From contig OX457074.1 in assembly GCA_949752795.1 (NCBI GenBank), positions 33,217,980-33,281,979 on the forward strand: 64,000 bases of DNA, given 5' to 3'. Every line of letters starts with the position of its first letter. Position 1 is the first letter of the stretch. A program made the translations under genes and the position numbers. This DNA comes from Hyperoodon ampullatus. Taxonomy: Eukaryota > Chordata > Mammalia > Artiodactyla > Ziphiidae. This document shows positions 39,300 through 47,806 of the stretch, piece after piece. The notes beneath the pieces are model-generated. The model was given only the letters and a program-made list of their open reading frames with translations. It was not told the DNA's origin and searched no databases.

Positions 39300-39790
39300 C
39301 ACTGGGTACTGAGCATGGGCTCTGCAGCCAGATGCCAGGTTTGAATCTGGCCTCTGCCATTTCTTCACGGGGTGTCTTGAGAAAGTCACTCAGTGTCTTA
39401 CTGTGTCTTGGTTTCCCCGTTGTAAAAAAGAGGCTGATGGGGTGCCTGTTTCCAAAGACTGTTGTAAAGATAAAATGATCTGATTCACACAAAATGTTCA
39501 GAATGATGCCTCACACACAGGATGCACCAAGTAAATATGAGCTATTCTTTTTTTTTTTTTTTTGCGGTACGCGGGCCTCTCACTGTTGTGGCCTCTCCCA
39601 TTGCGGAGCACAGGCTCCGGACGCGCAGGCTCAGCGGCCATGGCCCACGGGCCCAGCCGCTCCGCGGCATGTGGGATCTTCCCGGACCGGGGCCCGAACC
39701 CGTGTCCCCCTCATCGGCAGGTGGACTCCCAACCACTGTGCCACCACGGAAGCCCAAATATGAGCTATTCTTGTTGTTATTACATTGGTC
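39300..39790 (+). repeat. MIR element split by a CHR SINE
   Basis: GGGCTCTGCAGCCAGATGCC, TTTGAATCTGGCCTCTGCCA, AAGTCACTCAGTGTCTTACT and GGTTTCCCCGTTGTAAAAAA run in MIR order to 39546. The 3' end (ATGAGCTATTCTTGTTGTTA) resumes after the younger SINE at 39756. Nearly the full MIR length can be followed. Confidence 0.85.
39550..39755 (-). mobile_element. Young CHR-type SINE, minus orientation
   Basis: T-rich tail then GCGGTACGCGGGCCTCTCAC through CCACTGTGCCACCACGGAAG. Perfect 17-bp target repeats AAATATGAGCTATTCTT at 39533-39549 and 39756-39772 show that this is one of the youngest insertions in the window. Confidence 0.96.
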
Positions 39791-39940
39791 AGTGACTTGT
39801 GGATGACTTTCCTCTAGTGAGCTGAGGTAGCTGTGTGCAGCCAGCTGGGATGAGCTAGTCTGATGTGACTTCACTTTCTTTCCTCAGGGAGTTTGCCCAA
39901 TTCTCATTTTCCCTAGCTAGAAGATGGGAGGAGATAATTT

Positions 39941-39967
39941 AATAATAATAATAATAATAATAATAAA
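39941..39967. repeat. (AAT)n microsatellite
   Basis: Nine AAT/TAA units in a row at the end of an A/T-rich tract. Confidence 0.95.
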
Positions 39968-40663
39968 TGTGATCTGGTGACTATTCTATTTATTGTCATG
40001 GCAAGTAGCCCAGTGGATACTCTCCATGGTCCTCAGGATACATTGCTCAACACAGATGCCTGGAGTGGGGTCCCATCTGGCTGAAGAGGGGCCTCTAGAA
40101 GCGGGGAGAGAGGTCTCAGCAGGCATTTTCCTCAGCTGACCGTGGGGAGGCAGAGACCCTGGCCCAGGTTGGTGGGACAGCGTGTTGCGACCCATGCAGG
40201 GGCCAGCAGAGCATAGCAGTGACCAGCTCCCATGCCTTGAAGCCTCCAGAAGCATGTCAAACAGGTCGCAGCCAAAGCCAGCGGGTCCTCAGGGCTTGCC
40301 TGCAGGGGGCCATGTGGAAGGAGGCACAGGGCTGGGGGAGAGCAGGTCCCGGATGCAGAGCTCACGCAAGGATGGAGGGCTGATGAGATTGGCTCAATCC
40401 AGCCAGAAGCAAGATCCATTCCCCACACCCCACCCTACCCGAGCCTTCTTCCTCTGAATGCTTAGGGCTTGGAGCAGGAACGATCTTCTCAGACATCTCC
40501 AGGCTTAGTCCTGGCCTGAGGGGCAGCGGCCTCTGTCATGCAGGCTTCAGAGTCGGATCATGGGGGCACCCAGGAAGGGGGCTGTCTGGGGAGGCCGGGA
40601 AATCATGCTCTTCGGTCCCCATCACCACCGTGTCAGCGGAGGATTGTGGGAATCTCCTCTGTC

Positions 40664-40720
40664 TCACACGCACGCACACACACACATGCACACACACACA
40701 CACCAAATATACACACACGC
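40664..40720. repeat. Interrupted (CA)n microsatellite
   Basis: CA units interrupted by CACG, ATG and AAATAT over about 57 bases. Open frames reading HTHTHTH through it are artefacts of the repeat. Confidence 0.93.
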
Positions 40721-41347
40721 CCCTGCTTTGCCTGGCAAGACTGAACACAGCTTGTGTAACACTGCAGCCCACACTAGGACTTACCTCGATTTGGGTTCCA
40801 CAGGAGAAGGCAGCTGGAAGGAAGCCAGGGACCTCCTGACACCATATGACAATCTGGCTGGATGCTGGAGCATCCGGGGTCATTAGAAATGACCCACACC
40901 TGAGCCCCCTCCCAGGCCACCGCGTCCACGGCTCTGGGCCCGGGCAAGGATATTCCCAGGCTCTTGGGTGATTCTAAGGAACAGCCGAGGCTGAGATCTG
41001 AGATCTGAAAAGAGGCTAAATTGTTTTACTGGGCCTGGAAAGATGCTGGCTGGGGGTAGGACAGGGGGGAAGGCCAGCAGGCCACCTCCTGACTGCGGAG
41101 GCCAACAGAACACAAAGCATCTGTGGCAGAGAGGGACGTCCCTGCATGCATGGGCGCTCCAGATGGGGGACCCTTGACATAAGATGGGGAGAAACTGCCA
41201 GAACTCCAGGAAACTCATTCAATGAAACCAAGTCCCCTTGCCTTGAAGCTTCCACCCAGGAGGACTTGCTAGAGATGGAGGATGCTTTCCGAGCTTGAAG
41301 GGGGACAAGCTGCAAAGAGCCCGAGGAACCCCTGCTTTCATTTGTCT

Positions 41348-41399
41348 ACCTCTCCGCAGCTCTTCAATTGTCCACCTCTCCGCAGCTCTTCAATTGTCC
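41348..41399. repeat. Perfect 26-bp tandem duplication
   Basis: The 26-base unit beginning ACCTCTCCGCAGCTCTTC occurs twice without a mismatch, at 41348-41373 and 41374-41399. It lies about 0.7 kb upstream of PMP22 exon 1A and looks recent. Confidence 0.95.
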
Positions 41400-41999
41400 T
41401 TCCAGCCTGTCCTGCCTGGCAGGTTAGAATGTTCTCAACAGAGCTTTGCTTATTTGAATTATCTCATGAAGGTCAACATTTAATCACGACTGGATTAAAG
41501 GCCCATGGAAGACAGAGCTGAAAGAACCCATTTCTTGGAGCTGTGTTCCAGTACCTGCCCATGTGGTAGGGCACAGAGGGGTCTAGACAGACAGGGCAGG
41601 TAGCAGGGCCCTTCTGCCGTTGGGGGCTGGGACTGTGGACCTGATTTGGTTCCCTGCAGAGATGCTGTGAAGAGATGACCTGTGCAATGTCTGAGCCCCT
41701 TAAAATGATGTTGATAAGGGATGAAACCTACCTGCACACACGTGTTATGCACACAGTGTATTTCATCTTTGCAGACTCCACTGGGAGGGGAGGGGGATGG
41801 GACTGAGGACTGGGGGACCTCTTTGTTCTCACACAGGCTGCCACTTGCGGTGAGAATGGGCACACCCAAAGCTCCTCTCCTGGCTGAGTGCAGACTCTCC
41901 ACACCCCCCAGGGCCTCTTGGGATCATTGTGTTTACTCTCAAATACGCAAAGCTAGGCGCTGTCTCTTTAAATAGTAGAGGCTGAGAGGCTCTCAGGCC

Positions 42000-42064
42000 A
42001 CCGTGACATATCCCAGCATTGGACCAGCCCCTGAATAAACTGGATGGACGCCTGGTCTGGCTTC
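42000..42064 (+). promoter_or_regulatory. PMP22: PMP22 promoter P1 core (inferred)
   Basis: Just upstream of exon 1A are a reversed CCAAT box (ATTGG, 42018-42022) and a TATA-like AATAAA at 42034-42039, about 28 bases before the assumed start of exon 1A. The literature on mammalian PMP22 describes P1 as the TATA-like promoter used in myelinating Schwann cells. The position is inferred from homology of exon 1A. Confidence 0.6.
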
Positions 42065-42241
42065 AGTTACAGGGAGCACCACCAGGGCACGTCTCGAGGA
42101 GCCTGGCTGGAAGCAGCGGGGCTAGATCTGCCAGCTGCCGGTCTCTCCACTGCCCTGTTCCGGGGGGGCCTTGCCTGGGCTTCCGTCACGTTTGACTGCA
42201 AAGAAAGCTGCAGGGAGGAAGGGGTTACACTGTTTGGCCTG
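42065..42241 (+). other. PMP22: PMP22 non-coding exon 1A (5' UTR)
   Basis: The sequence AGTTACAGGGAGCACCACCA through GGGGTTACACTGTTTGGCCTG closely follows the exon 1A leader of human PMP22 mRNA as I remember it, and ends in a consensus donor GTGAGT at 42242. It joins exon 2 at GCAGAGACTCCGCTGAGC (46365). It contains no ATG, so the leader has no upstream start codon. The 5' end is taken from human and may differ by some bases. The distance to exon 2 (about 4.1 kb) is in line with human. Confidence 0.8.
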
Positions 42242-43184
42242 GTGAGTTGTCTTGGCAAACTATGCCTCTGGATGGTGTGTGCGTATGCTTTACAGAGAGC
42301 TGCCCAGCCCCACGCCCTGCCAACCACAAATGGAAAGGGTTGCAGGGGAGATGGCACGTGTGTGTTGGAATTCACCGGAGAGTCAGAGGATTTCTAAAAT
42401 CCTTGGTTAAGAGCTGGATATATACTCTGGCTGGGGAGGCGAGAAGGACCCTCTGGGAGCATCTAGAAACCTCAGTGTACCCAGAGTGGAAGGGAGAAAG
42501 GGGACCAGATGCTCCTTCCCTGATGGGAAACAGCTCTGCACACACAGCTGGCAGGTGGCCTTGGACTGGTAAGCAGGTTAGGGAGGAACCTAACCTCTAA
42601 TCCACCTGTAGCGGAGCCCTGGCTGGGCTCTGGGTGTGGCCGAGCTGGTGACACCAGCCACACTGGGTGGTATCCTGTCTTCCAGCCCTCGGGGCTGAGT
42701 AGGCAGGACGCAGGCGAGGGGCAGCGAGGTGACCGCCAGGGACGGGTGGGTTCAGGTGTCCCGCAGTGTGGTGTGACCTGGTTATTGATTAAAACACTGG
42801 GTTCAAAAGAAAGGAAGAAATGAGCTATATCTGACCACGTGTGCACTTTTCTAGATGTATATACTTCATTTAAAAGTTTAGTTGGAAAAAAAGAAAGGAA
42901 GGGAAAGAAACTCCTGAGTTAAATATGCTAATATTTATAAAGTGCTTAGCATAGTCCCGGGTACATGGTGATCATGTGAACATTGGTTAGATAAATAAAA
43001 ATGTCTGAATGGCATATGAAGGGGGGCAATAATTCCCAGGGCAAACCCGGCCTAGACCATGACCCAGGAGGCGAGAGGTCACTCCCATTGGTAGGTAGAA
43101 GGTAGTCCTTTTACCTACATATGTGCTTTCAATCTATGGGATTGATAAGCAATTTTAGTTTAGGGGGTCAGGCTTTCCTTAAAA

Positions 43185-43470
43185 GGTTGTTGTGAGGATT
43201 AAATGTGAAATAATAATAATAATAGTGACAATTTACTGGGTACTGATCCTTTATTTTTTTCCAGACGCTATGCTAATTGCTTCACACACTCTTTTAATTA
43301 ACACCATAACCCTTTAAAATGGCCATTCTCAGTCCTGTTTCCAGATGAGAAAACCGAAGCACCCCAAACTTCAGCTAACTGCCCAAATCCACAACCCTGA
43401 GTAAGCAGGGTAATCGGGTTCGTCTAAGCCCAGTGTCAACGTGCCTAACCATTGGACCACACCACCTCTC
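43185..43470 (-). repeat. MIR-like sequences
   Basis: ATTTACTGGGTACTGATCCT, GACGCTATGCTAATTGCTTC, TTTCCAGATGAGAAAACCGA and CTAACTGCCCAAATCCAC are in reversed MIR order. A separate plus-oriented MIR 3' piece (AAGTGCTTAGCATAGTCCCG) lies at 42918-42996. Confidence 0.7.
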
Positions 43471-44721
43471 ACAGAGGTGTCATGGGCACTGAGCGGAAAA
43501 TTTTACAAGGAGTCTTCTTTTTGATCTAATGATTTTTGAAAGCCCATTGTTGGAAGATTTTTTTCAAATTATTTTTACTTGAAGAATGTACAATTAGCTA
43601 CAATAAGCAGCTACTTTCATACAGTAAAATAAGTAGCATGGGAGTATTTGACTCGTTTAGAGCGATGATGTTTTGTGACACAAACGCTGGCAGGTGGAGG
43701 TGTCCTGTGTAGGACCTGCTGCATTAGCCGGCAGACGTTTAATACCCACCTTCCGGCTCCGGGTTCCTGCCTCAAGGCTGGACCCCAAGAGCGTCTTATT
43801 GGGGCGCGCCTATCGTGCGCCCGGAAGGGCTATCCTCTCTCCCCGTGACGCTGGGCGGACCCCGTTCAGGCGGCTATGAATCAGCTGATTTCCCTGGCTG
43901 CTCTTCCCCCACCTCAAATGGCCAACTCCCCACCCTGTGTCCGGGGACGCGAGCCGAGGCCGGGCGCCAAGCCAGGCAAAGTCGCCTGGAGCGTTCCGGG
44001 TTGTGGTCTGGATTTCCCCAGCGACCCCAGGGCGCGCTGTCCTGCAGTGGGCAGGCCTCTCCCTCCTCCCCCAACCCTCACCCGAGCAGGCCCGCTAGAT
44101 CGGTCCCGGGAATCCGAGGCACCCGGCGCACAGCCTGGGCGCAGACCTGATCGCGCAGGCGGGCTTGGCCTGGGTGCGCCCCGCTAGGACTGTAGTGCAG
44201 GCCAGGGACGCCAGGACCCGAGAGGAGGGAGGTCTGCCAGCGCTTAAGTGCCATCTCCCCCTACCCGTGGCAGGGGCGTCCAGGCTGGCTCTCCGCGCGG
44301 GCGCGGTCCGACTGCGTGCGCCCCAGAGCCCCGCGCTGGTCACCCACGGAGGCGACCTCTGGCGGGCTTTCCCACGTGGGCAGAGGGGCCAGTATATCGG
44401 TCAACTCTTGGTCTCCGTGAACTCCGCGGAGCCAGGGAAGCGGAGGTGAGAAAGCTCGCTGCCTTCTAGTTTCGAGGACAAGTCACCGCTGTTTTGCAGT
44501 CATCGACTTTCTCCTGGGGCGCAGTGAAGGCCGAGGAACTGGCTCCTGCCCTGCCCCCTTCTCACTGCCCTCTCCCCTCCCCGAGTCCCGCCCCCCTGCA
44601 CACGCTGACCCGGGGACACACCCTACTGCAGCGACGCAGACAGGGCGTTGTTCCCGTTAAAGGGGAACGCCGGGAGCCTCCCTCCGGCCCCTCGCTCGGC
44701 GCACGCAGCCCCGCAGAGCAG

Positions 44722-44821
44722 CTGTCTTTCCGGACGCCAGCCGCCGAGCGGACGCACGCGGTTTGTGCCCGAGGCCACTCTGAGGATCTCCGAGGATCGG
44801 GGACAGCTATCCCTTTGGGCT
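44722..44821 (+). other. PMP22: Candidate PMP22 non-coding exon 1B
   Basis: A consensus donor (T|GTAAGTGCT, GT at 44822-44823) ends a GC-rich leader-like segment within the CpG island, about 1.54 kb before exon 2. In mammals exon 1B lies between 1A and 2 at such a distance. The 5' limit shown is arbitrary, because TATA-less promoters start at several sites. I could not confirm the sequence against a remembered exon 1B, so this rests on donor, position and composition. Other donors in the island remain possible. Confidence 0.45.
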
Positions 44822-46249
44822 GTAAGTGCTTTTGGCAGGGAAAGTGGAGGAGATGGAGGAGGAACGTGGGCATCTTCCGTAGACGGTGACAGAACGCGCG
44901 GAGCAGGGGGCCTCGGGCTGGCGCGGTCCCCGATCACGGGTAGACCACCGCCTGTCTCGCGTCCTTCCTACAGGGCTTGTACGGACCCATTGCGGAGTGC
45001 CTGGTGGTCTATAAACCGCCGGGGACGCGGGTGCTGGTGTCCGGGTATGGGGCAGGGGCGGAGCACTTTTCGCCTCGCTGGACTCACTGGCAAAGCAGTC
45101 CCTGCGGTGGACATCTCCGGGGTACAGGACCCCGTGCCCCCTCCCCCGTACCCCACCCCCTGCCCTAGGCATTAGGAGTCACTGGATTTAATTTAAACCT
45201 TCTGGGAGACATCAGAAAATCGTGCTTATTTCCTCCTGCACATTCCAGAGTTTCGCTGAACGTGTTGCTTAAGGGGAGGAACGGAGAGGTTTGCGACTGG
45301 GTATTTTAAAAACCGAGTTATTGAAACGATGTCTCTGGACCAAGATTCTGTCCTGAAGTAGCCCCCCAAACGCAGCTCATCTTCGCAGACGTGCAAATCC
45401 TCCCACAGGTCGGCGGGTCTCAGTCCCTAAGGTCTGCAAAATGTGTGGCTAGGACCACACCGTGGCGGAGAGAAGATGTCCTGCCGGCTCCGTCCGGCTG
45501 CGCTTCTCCTGGGACCCAACCCATTCCCTCCACCTCTCCTGCCCACCGGACACTGGCTCCCCTCCATCCAGGCTCCTGGGCCCCTGTCCCGGGAGCGCAA
45601 CGGCCCGGCCCGCAGGGCTGCCTGGGGACGCGCGCGCGGTGGGCAGGAGGCGCCGGCCCCAGCAGTTCTCTCCGGCCGTTCTTTCCTCTCCGCTCTACCC
45701 AGCTCTGCGCCTTCTCTCCGGAGCCGCTGGTGTCGATGCCAAGCTGTGCTGGGGCCGGGACGGCTCCCCTGCGCGGGAGGAACTGGGTGGAAACTTGGGA
45801 GCCTAACGGAATGCGGAGCGCCCTGGGGTCTGGGAACCCGGCTTCCCGCCGCGCGCTCTCCCTCCCAGCTCGCCGCCGGTGTCCCCGGGCCTCTCGCAGA
45901 AATCTGGGTCCCTTCCGCTCACCCCCAGCTCCACCCCACGGGGGAACGCGAGCTCTCGCCCTCCGCCCCCTTTCTCCTCATTGGGCTGCCCCCGGAGCCC
46001 CCAGGTGGGTGGAGGCGCGCTGCGGCCTCTGCTTGGCACTCTGGAAAAACCTCGCCTCCCGGGGTGACTTCGACGTGCGTCGTGCGTACCACTTGTTTTG
46101 TTCCAAAAGCAAAAGAAGTTCGGTCGCAGGCGGGCTCGACGGACTGTGGGGCGGGGATGCCGCGGTCGGCTGCTGCCCTCTCTCGGCGGTCGCCGGGCGG
46201 GGTGGGCGGGCGGGCGCGGCGCCAGGCCCGGGCCTTCAGAGCGCAGGAC

Positions 46250-46318
46250 CCTCCCTCCGCGTCCCTCCCTCCCTTCTTTCCTCCCTCCTTCCTTTCCTCC
46301 CTCGCTCGCTCGCTCAGG
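46250..46318. repeat. CCTC/CTTC polypyrimidine tract
   Basis: About 68 bases that are nearly all pyrimidine on the plus strand (CCCTCC, TTCC and CTCG units), ending some 45 bases before exon 2. This is a mirror-like tract able to form triplex DNA, and is also unusually pyrimidine-rich for an intron end. Confidence 0.85.
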
Positions 46319-46364
46319 CCAGTTCGCTCGGCCTCACGTCCAGTTCGGCCCTCTCTCCGGCCAG

Positions 46365-46398
46365 GCAGAGACTCCGCTGAGCAGAACTCGCCGCCAGA
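46365..46398 (+). other. PMP22: PMP22 exon 2 5' UTR part
   Basis: After the acceptor CTCTCTCCGGCCAG, 34 bases (GCAGAGACTCCGCTGAGCAG...) lead to the ATG. The start context GCCAGAATGC has A at -3 relative to the ATG's neighbourhood GAATG, a moderately good Kozak context. The segment matches the human leader with few changes. Confidence 0.88.
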
Positions 46399-46476
46399 AT
46401 GCTTCTCCTGCTGCTGGGGATCATCGTCCTCCACGTCGCGGTGCTCGTGCTGCTCTTCGTCTCCACGATCGTCAGC
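46399..46476 (+). CDS. PMP22: PMP22 exon 2, start codon and TM1
   Basis: Encodes MLLLLLGIIVLHVAVLVL and on to VSTIVS, 26 codons ending before GTGAGT at 46477. This is the first transmembrane segment of peripheral myelin protein 22, a 160-residue claudin-like tetraspan protein of compact myelin in Schwann cells; too much or too little of it causes CMT1A and HNPP in humans. The start codon is fixed by exact alignment with the mammalian N-terminus. From memory, human has Ser at residue 7 where this has Gly. His12 and the hydrophobic face are kept. The exon length (78 coding bases) equals the human one. Confidence 0.98.
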
Positions 46477-47706
46477 GTGAGTCTCCGGCGGGCAGCGGGC
46501 GGGCAGCGGGCGGGAGGGGCGCCCGGGGCTCACCCCGAGCTCGGCCTCCGGATGGCGGTTCCAACTGGGCCCCCTCCAGTTTGCAGACAAAGCGTCTCAG
46601 ACATCCCAGGGCCTTTTGCAGTTTCTGGCAATCCGCGCCTTTCCAAAAGTAGTTTTGCAAAAACCAGAGCAGATTCAGGGGGAGGAAGGAAGCGAGCGTG
46701 GGGCTAGGTTAAGCCGCGCAGGCCTCTCTTTAAGCCAGAGAATTTAGGTACAGATCCAGGGGTCCCCCCCGCCCTTCATTTGATAAGCTTGTGTAGCATT
46801 TTCCTTAATGCAGGGTCGTTGAGGAAGGAGCTGGAGTATTTAGGAAGGTTTGTTTTTTCTCCAAATGGCATCCATCAGATGGGCGGTTTAGTTCATAAAA
46901 CAGCCTTGAGGAGTTGAAATTGGAAAGTTCAAATTGGCTTTTCCCTAAGAGTTCACAGCCCCAGGTCTGCTTTGCGCTGTGGACATGGCACCTTCTTAGA
47001 AAAGCCTCCTCCAGTACAAACAGGTCACTGGGATAACTTGTGTTGCAAAACCATCAGACATCAAGCTCATTAGCTTTTAAACTTATTTTCTTGAAGCTGA
47101 GCCCAGACTCGGGCAGTTATGCGACCGTGGCCTTAACTTCTGTATATACAGCAAGTCCCAGGTGTGATGTTCTGGCCTGGTTCAAAGGTTGAGAAGTAAT
47201 TATGTTGGGGATTGGTGAGTTGGTCCCTCGTTTACCAGCATCCTGCCAACATCTTAAATGTGCCTTATGGTGATCTTGTCAGGTTGATAGGAATTGTAAG
47301 TAAGGAAATGGGCTCAGAATGGCTGCGGCTTTGGGAATGATACCCGGGAGATGGGGGGTGGGGGGAGCTTGGATGCAGGTGTCCTGGGTTGAGTCCACGG
47401 CTCTTTCTACTACAGCACACACCTCGGCACAGAGCAACTTATGTGTGTGTGGTACTCTTCCACTTACAGAGTGCTTTTCACGAGCAAAGCCCCGGCCCTC
47501 CCCTCTGGATGTCTGGGCCAGACCACCACCTCTCCCTTTTCTCAAGCACGACCCTGGGCTCTGGCTAGGCAGCCCTGGGGCAGGGCAGGGGCAGGCGCCG
47601 TAGACGGGTTGATGAGGTTGCTCTTTGCCTACCCTTGGTCTTCTCCCTCCCCCTTTCCGTCACTCCTCAAGGACTCCCCTGATTTACCACGTCTGGTTCT
47701 TTCCAG
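46477..47706 (+). other. PMP22: PMP22 intron 2
   Basis: A 1.23 kb intron with GTGAGT donor and a pyrimidine-rich acceptor (TGGTTCTTTCCAG). Its first 250 bases are the tail of the CpG island. I see no repeat or gene in the rest. Confidence 0.85.
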
Positions 47707-47806
47707 CAATGGATGGTGGGCAATGGACATGCGACCGACCTCTGGCAAAACTGTAGCACCTCTTCACTGGGCAACGTCCAACACTGTTTCACATCATCAG
47801 CAAACG
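47707..47806 (+). CDS. PMP22: PMP22 exon 3, first extracellular loop
   Basis: 100 bases encoding QWMVGNGHATDLWQNCSTSS and on to TSSAN plus the first base of Glu60. It holds the claudin-family signature W39..C42..C53 (disulfide pair in the first loop) and the single N-glycosylation sequon Asn41-Cys-Ser. The donor is GTGAGA at 47807. The length equals that of human exon 3. From memory, differences from human are I29M, S47L, H51Q, S55T and P58A, all in the loop or at its edge; the cysteines, tryptophans and sequon are kept, so the fold should be preserved. Confidence 0.98.

Larger units (their letters stand above)
21446..41999. other. TEKT3-PMP22 intergenic region
   Basis: About 20.6 kb without a supported gene. 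It holds L1 ends (22600-22945, 33715-34608, 37110-37660), SINEs (25765, 36111, 38561, 39550), MaLR-type LTRs (33059, 34808) and an LTR-like repeat (31099), an L2 block (27190-27560), MIR copies, a hAT fragment (28492) and microsatellites. Unassigned stretches of over 300 bases are 21446-22100, 23500-25700, 25910-27180, 29230-31090, 31450-33050, 35080-36090, 37670-38540 and 39800-41990. A CpG/NRF1 cluster near 35.5 kb and a consensus TATA near 25.0 kb are the only regulatory-looking spots. Confidence 0.7.
42242..46364 (+). other. PMP22: PMP22 first intron region
   Basis: Between exon 1A and exon 2. It has MIR-like pieces (42918-42996 and 43185-43470), an A/T-rich stretch to 43700, and then the CpG island with candidate exon 1B. 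A TATA-like ATATATA lies at 42418-42424. No coding gene is supported. Confidence 0.75.
43730..46560. promoter_or_regulatory. PMP22: CpG island of PMP22 (promoter P2 region)
   Basis: About 2.8 kb with high G+C and frequent CpG, sharply different from the A/T-rich flanks, ending inside exon 2 and its donor. GC boxes are visible, for instance CCCGCCCCCC at 44587-44596 and GGGCGGGGTGGGCGGGCGGG around 46195-46215. No convincing TATA is seen. Mammalian PMP22 has a GC-rich, TATA-less second promoter, P2, used widely outside Schwann cells. This island is the natural place for it. Long open frames here (up to 345 codons) follow from the low stop-codon density of GC-rich DNA. Confidence 0.85.

Noticed and set aside
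39941..39967. CRISPR-like or other regularly spaced repeats
   Set aside because: The periodic sequences here are simple microsatellites with no spacers, and the genome is mammalian.
40560..40886. Histidine/threonine repeat protein
   Set aside because: It is a reading of the CA microsatellite.
45391..46480. Long overlapping open frames (329 and 345 codons) in two frames
   Set aside because: They lie in a CpG island where stop codons are rare, run across the PMP22 exon 2 boundaries, and have Pro/Ser/Arg/Gly-rich low-complexity content without any domain.
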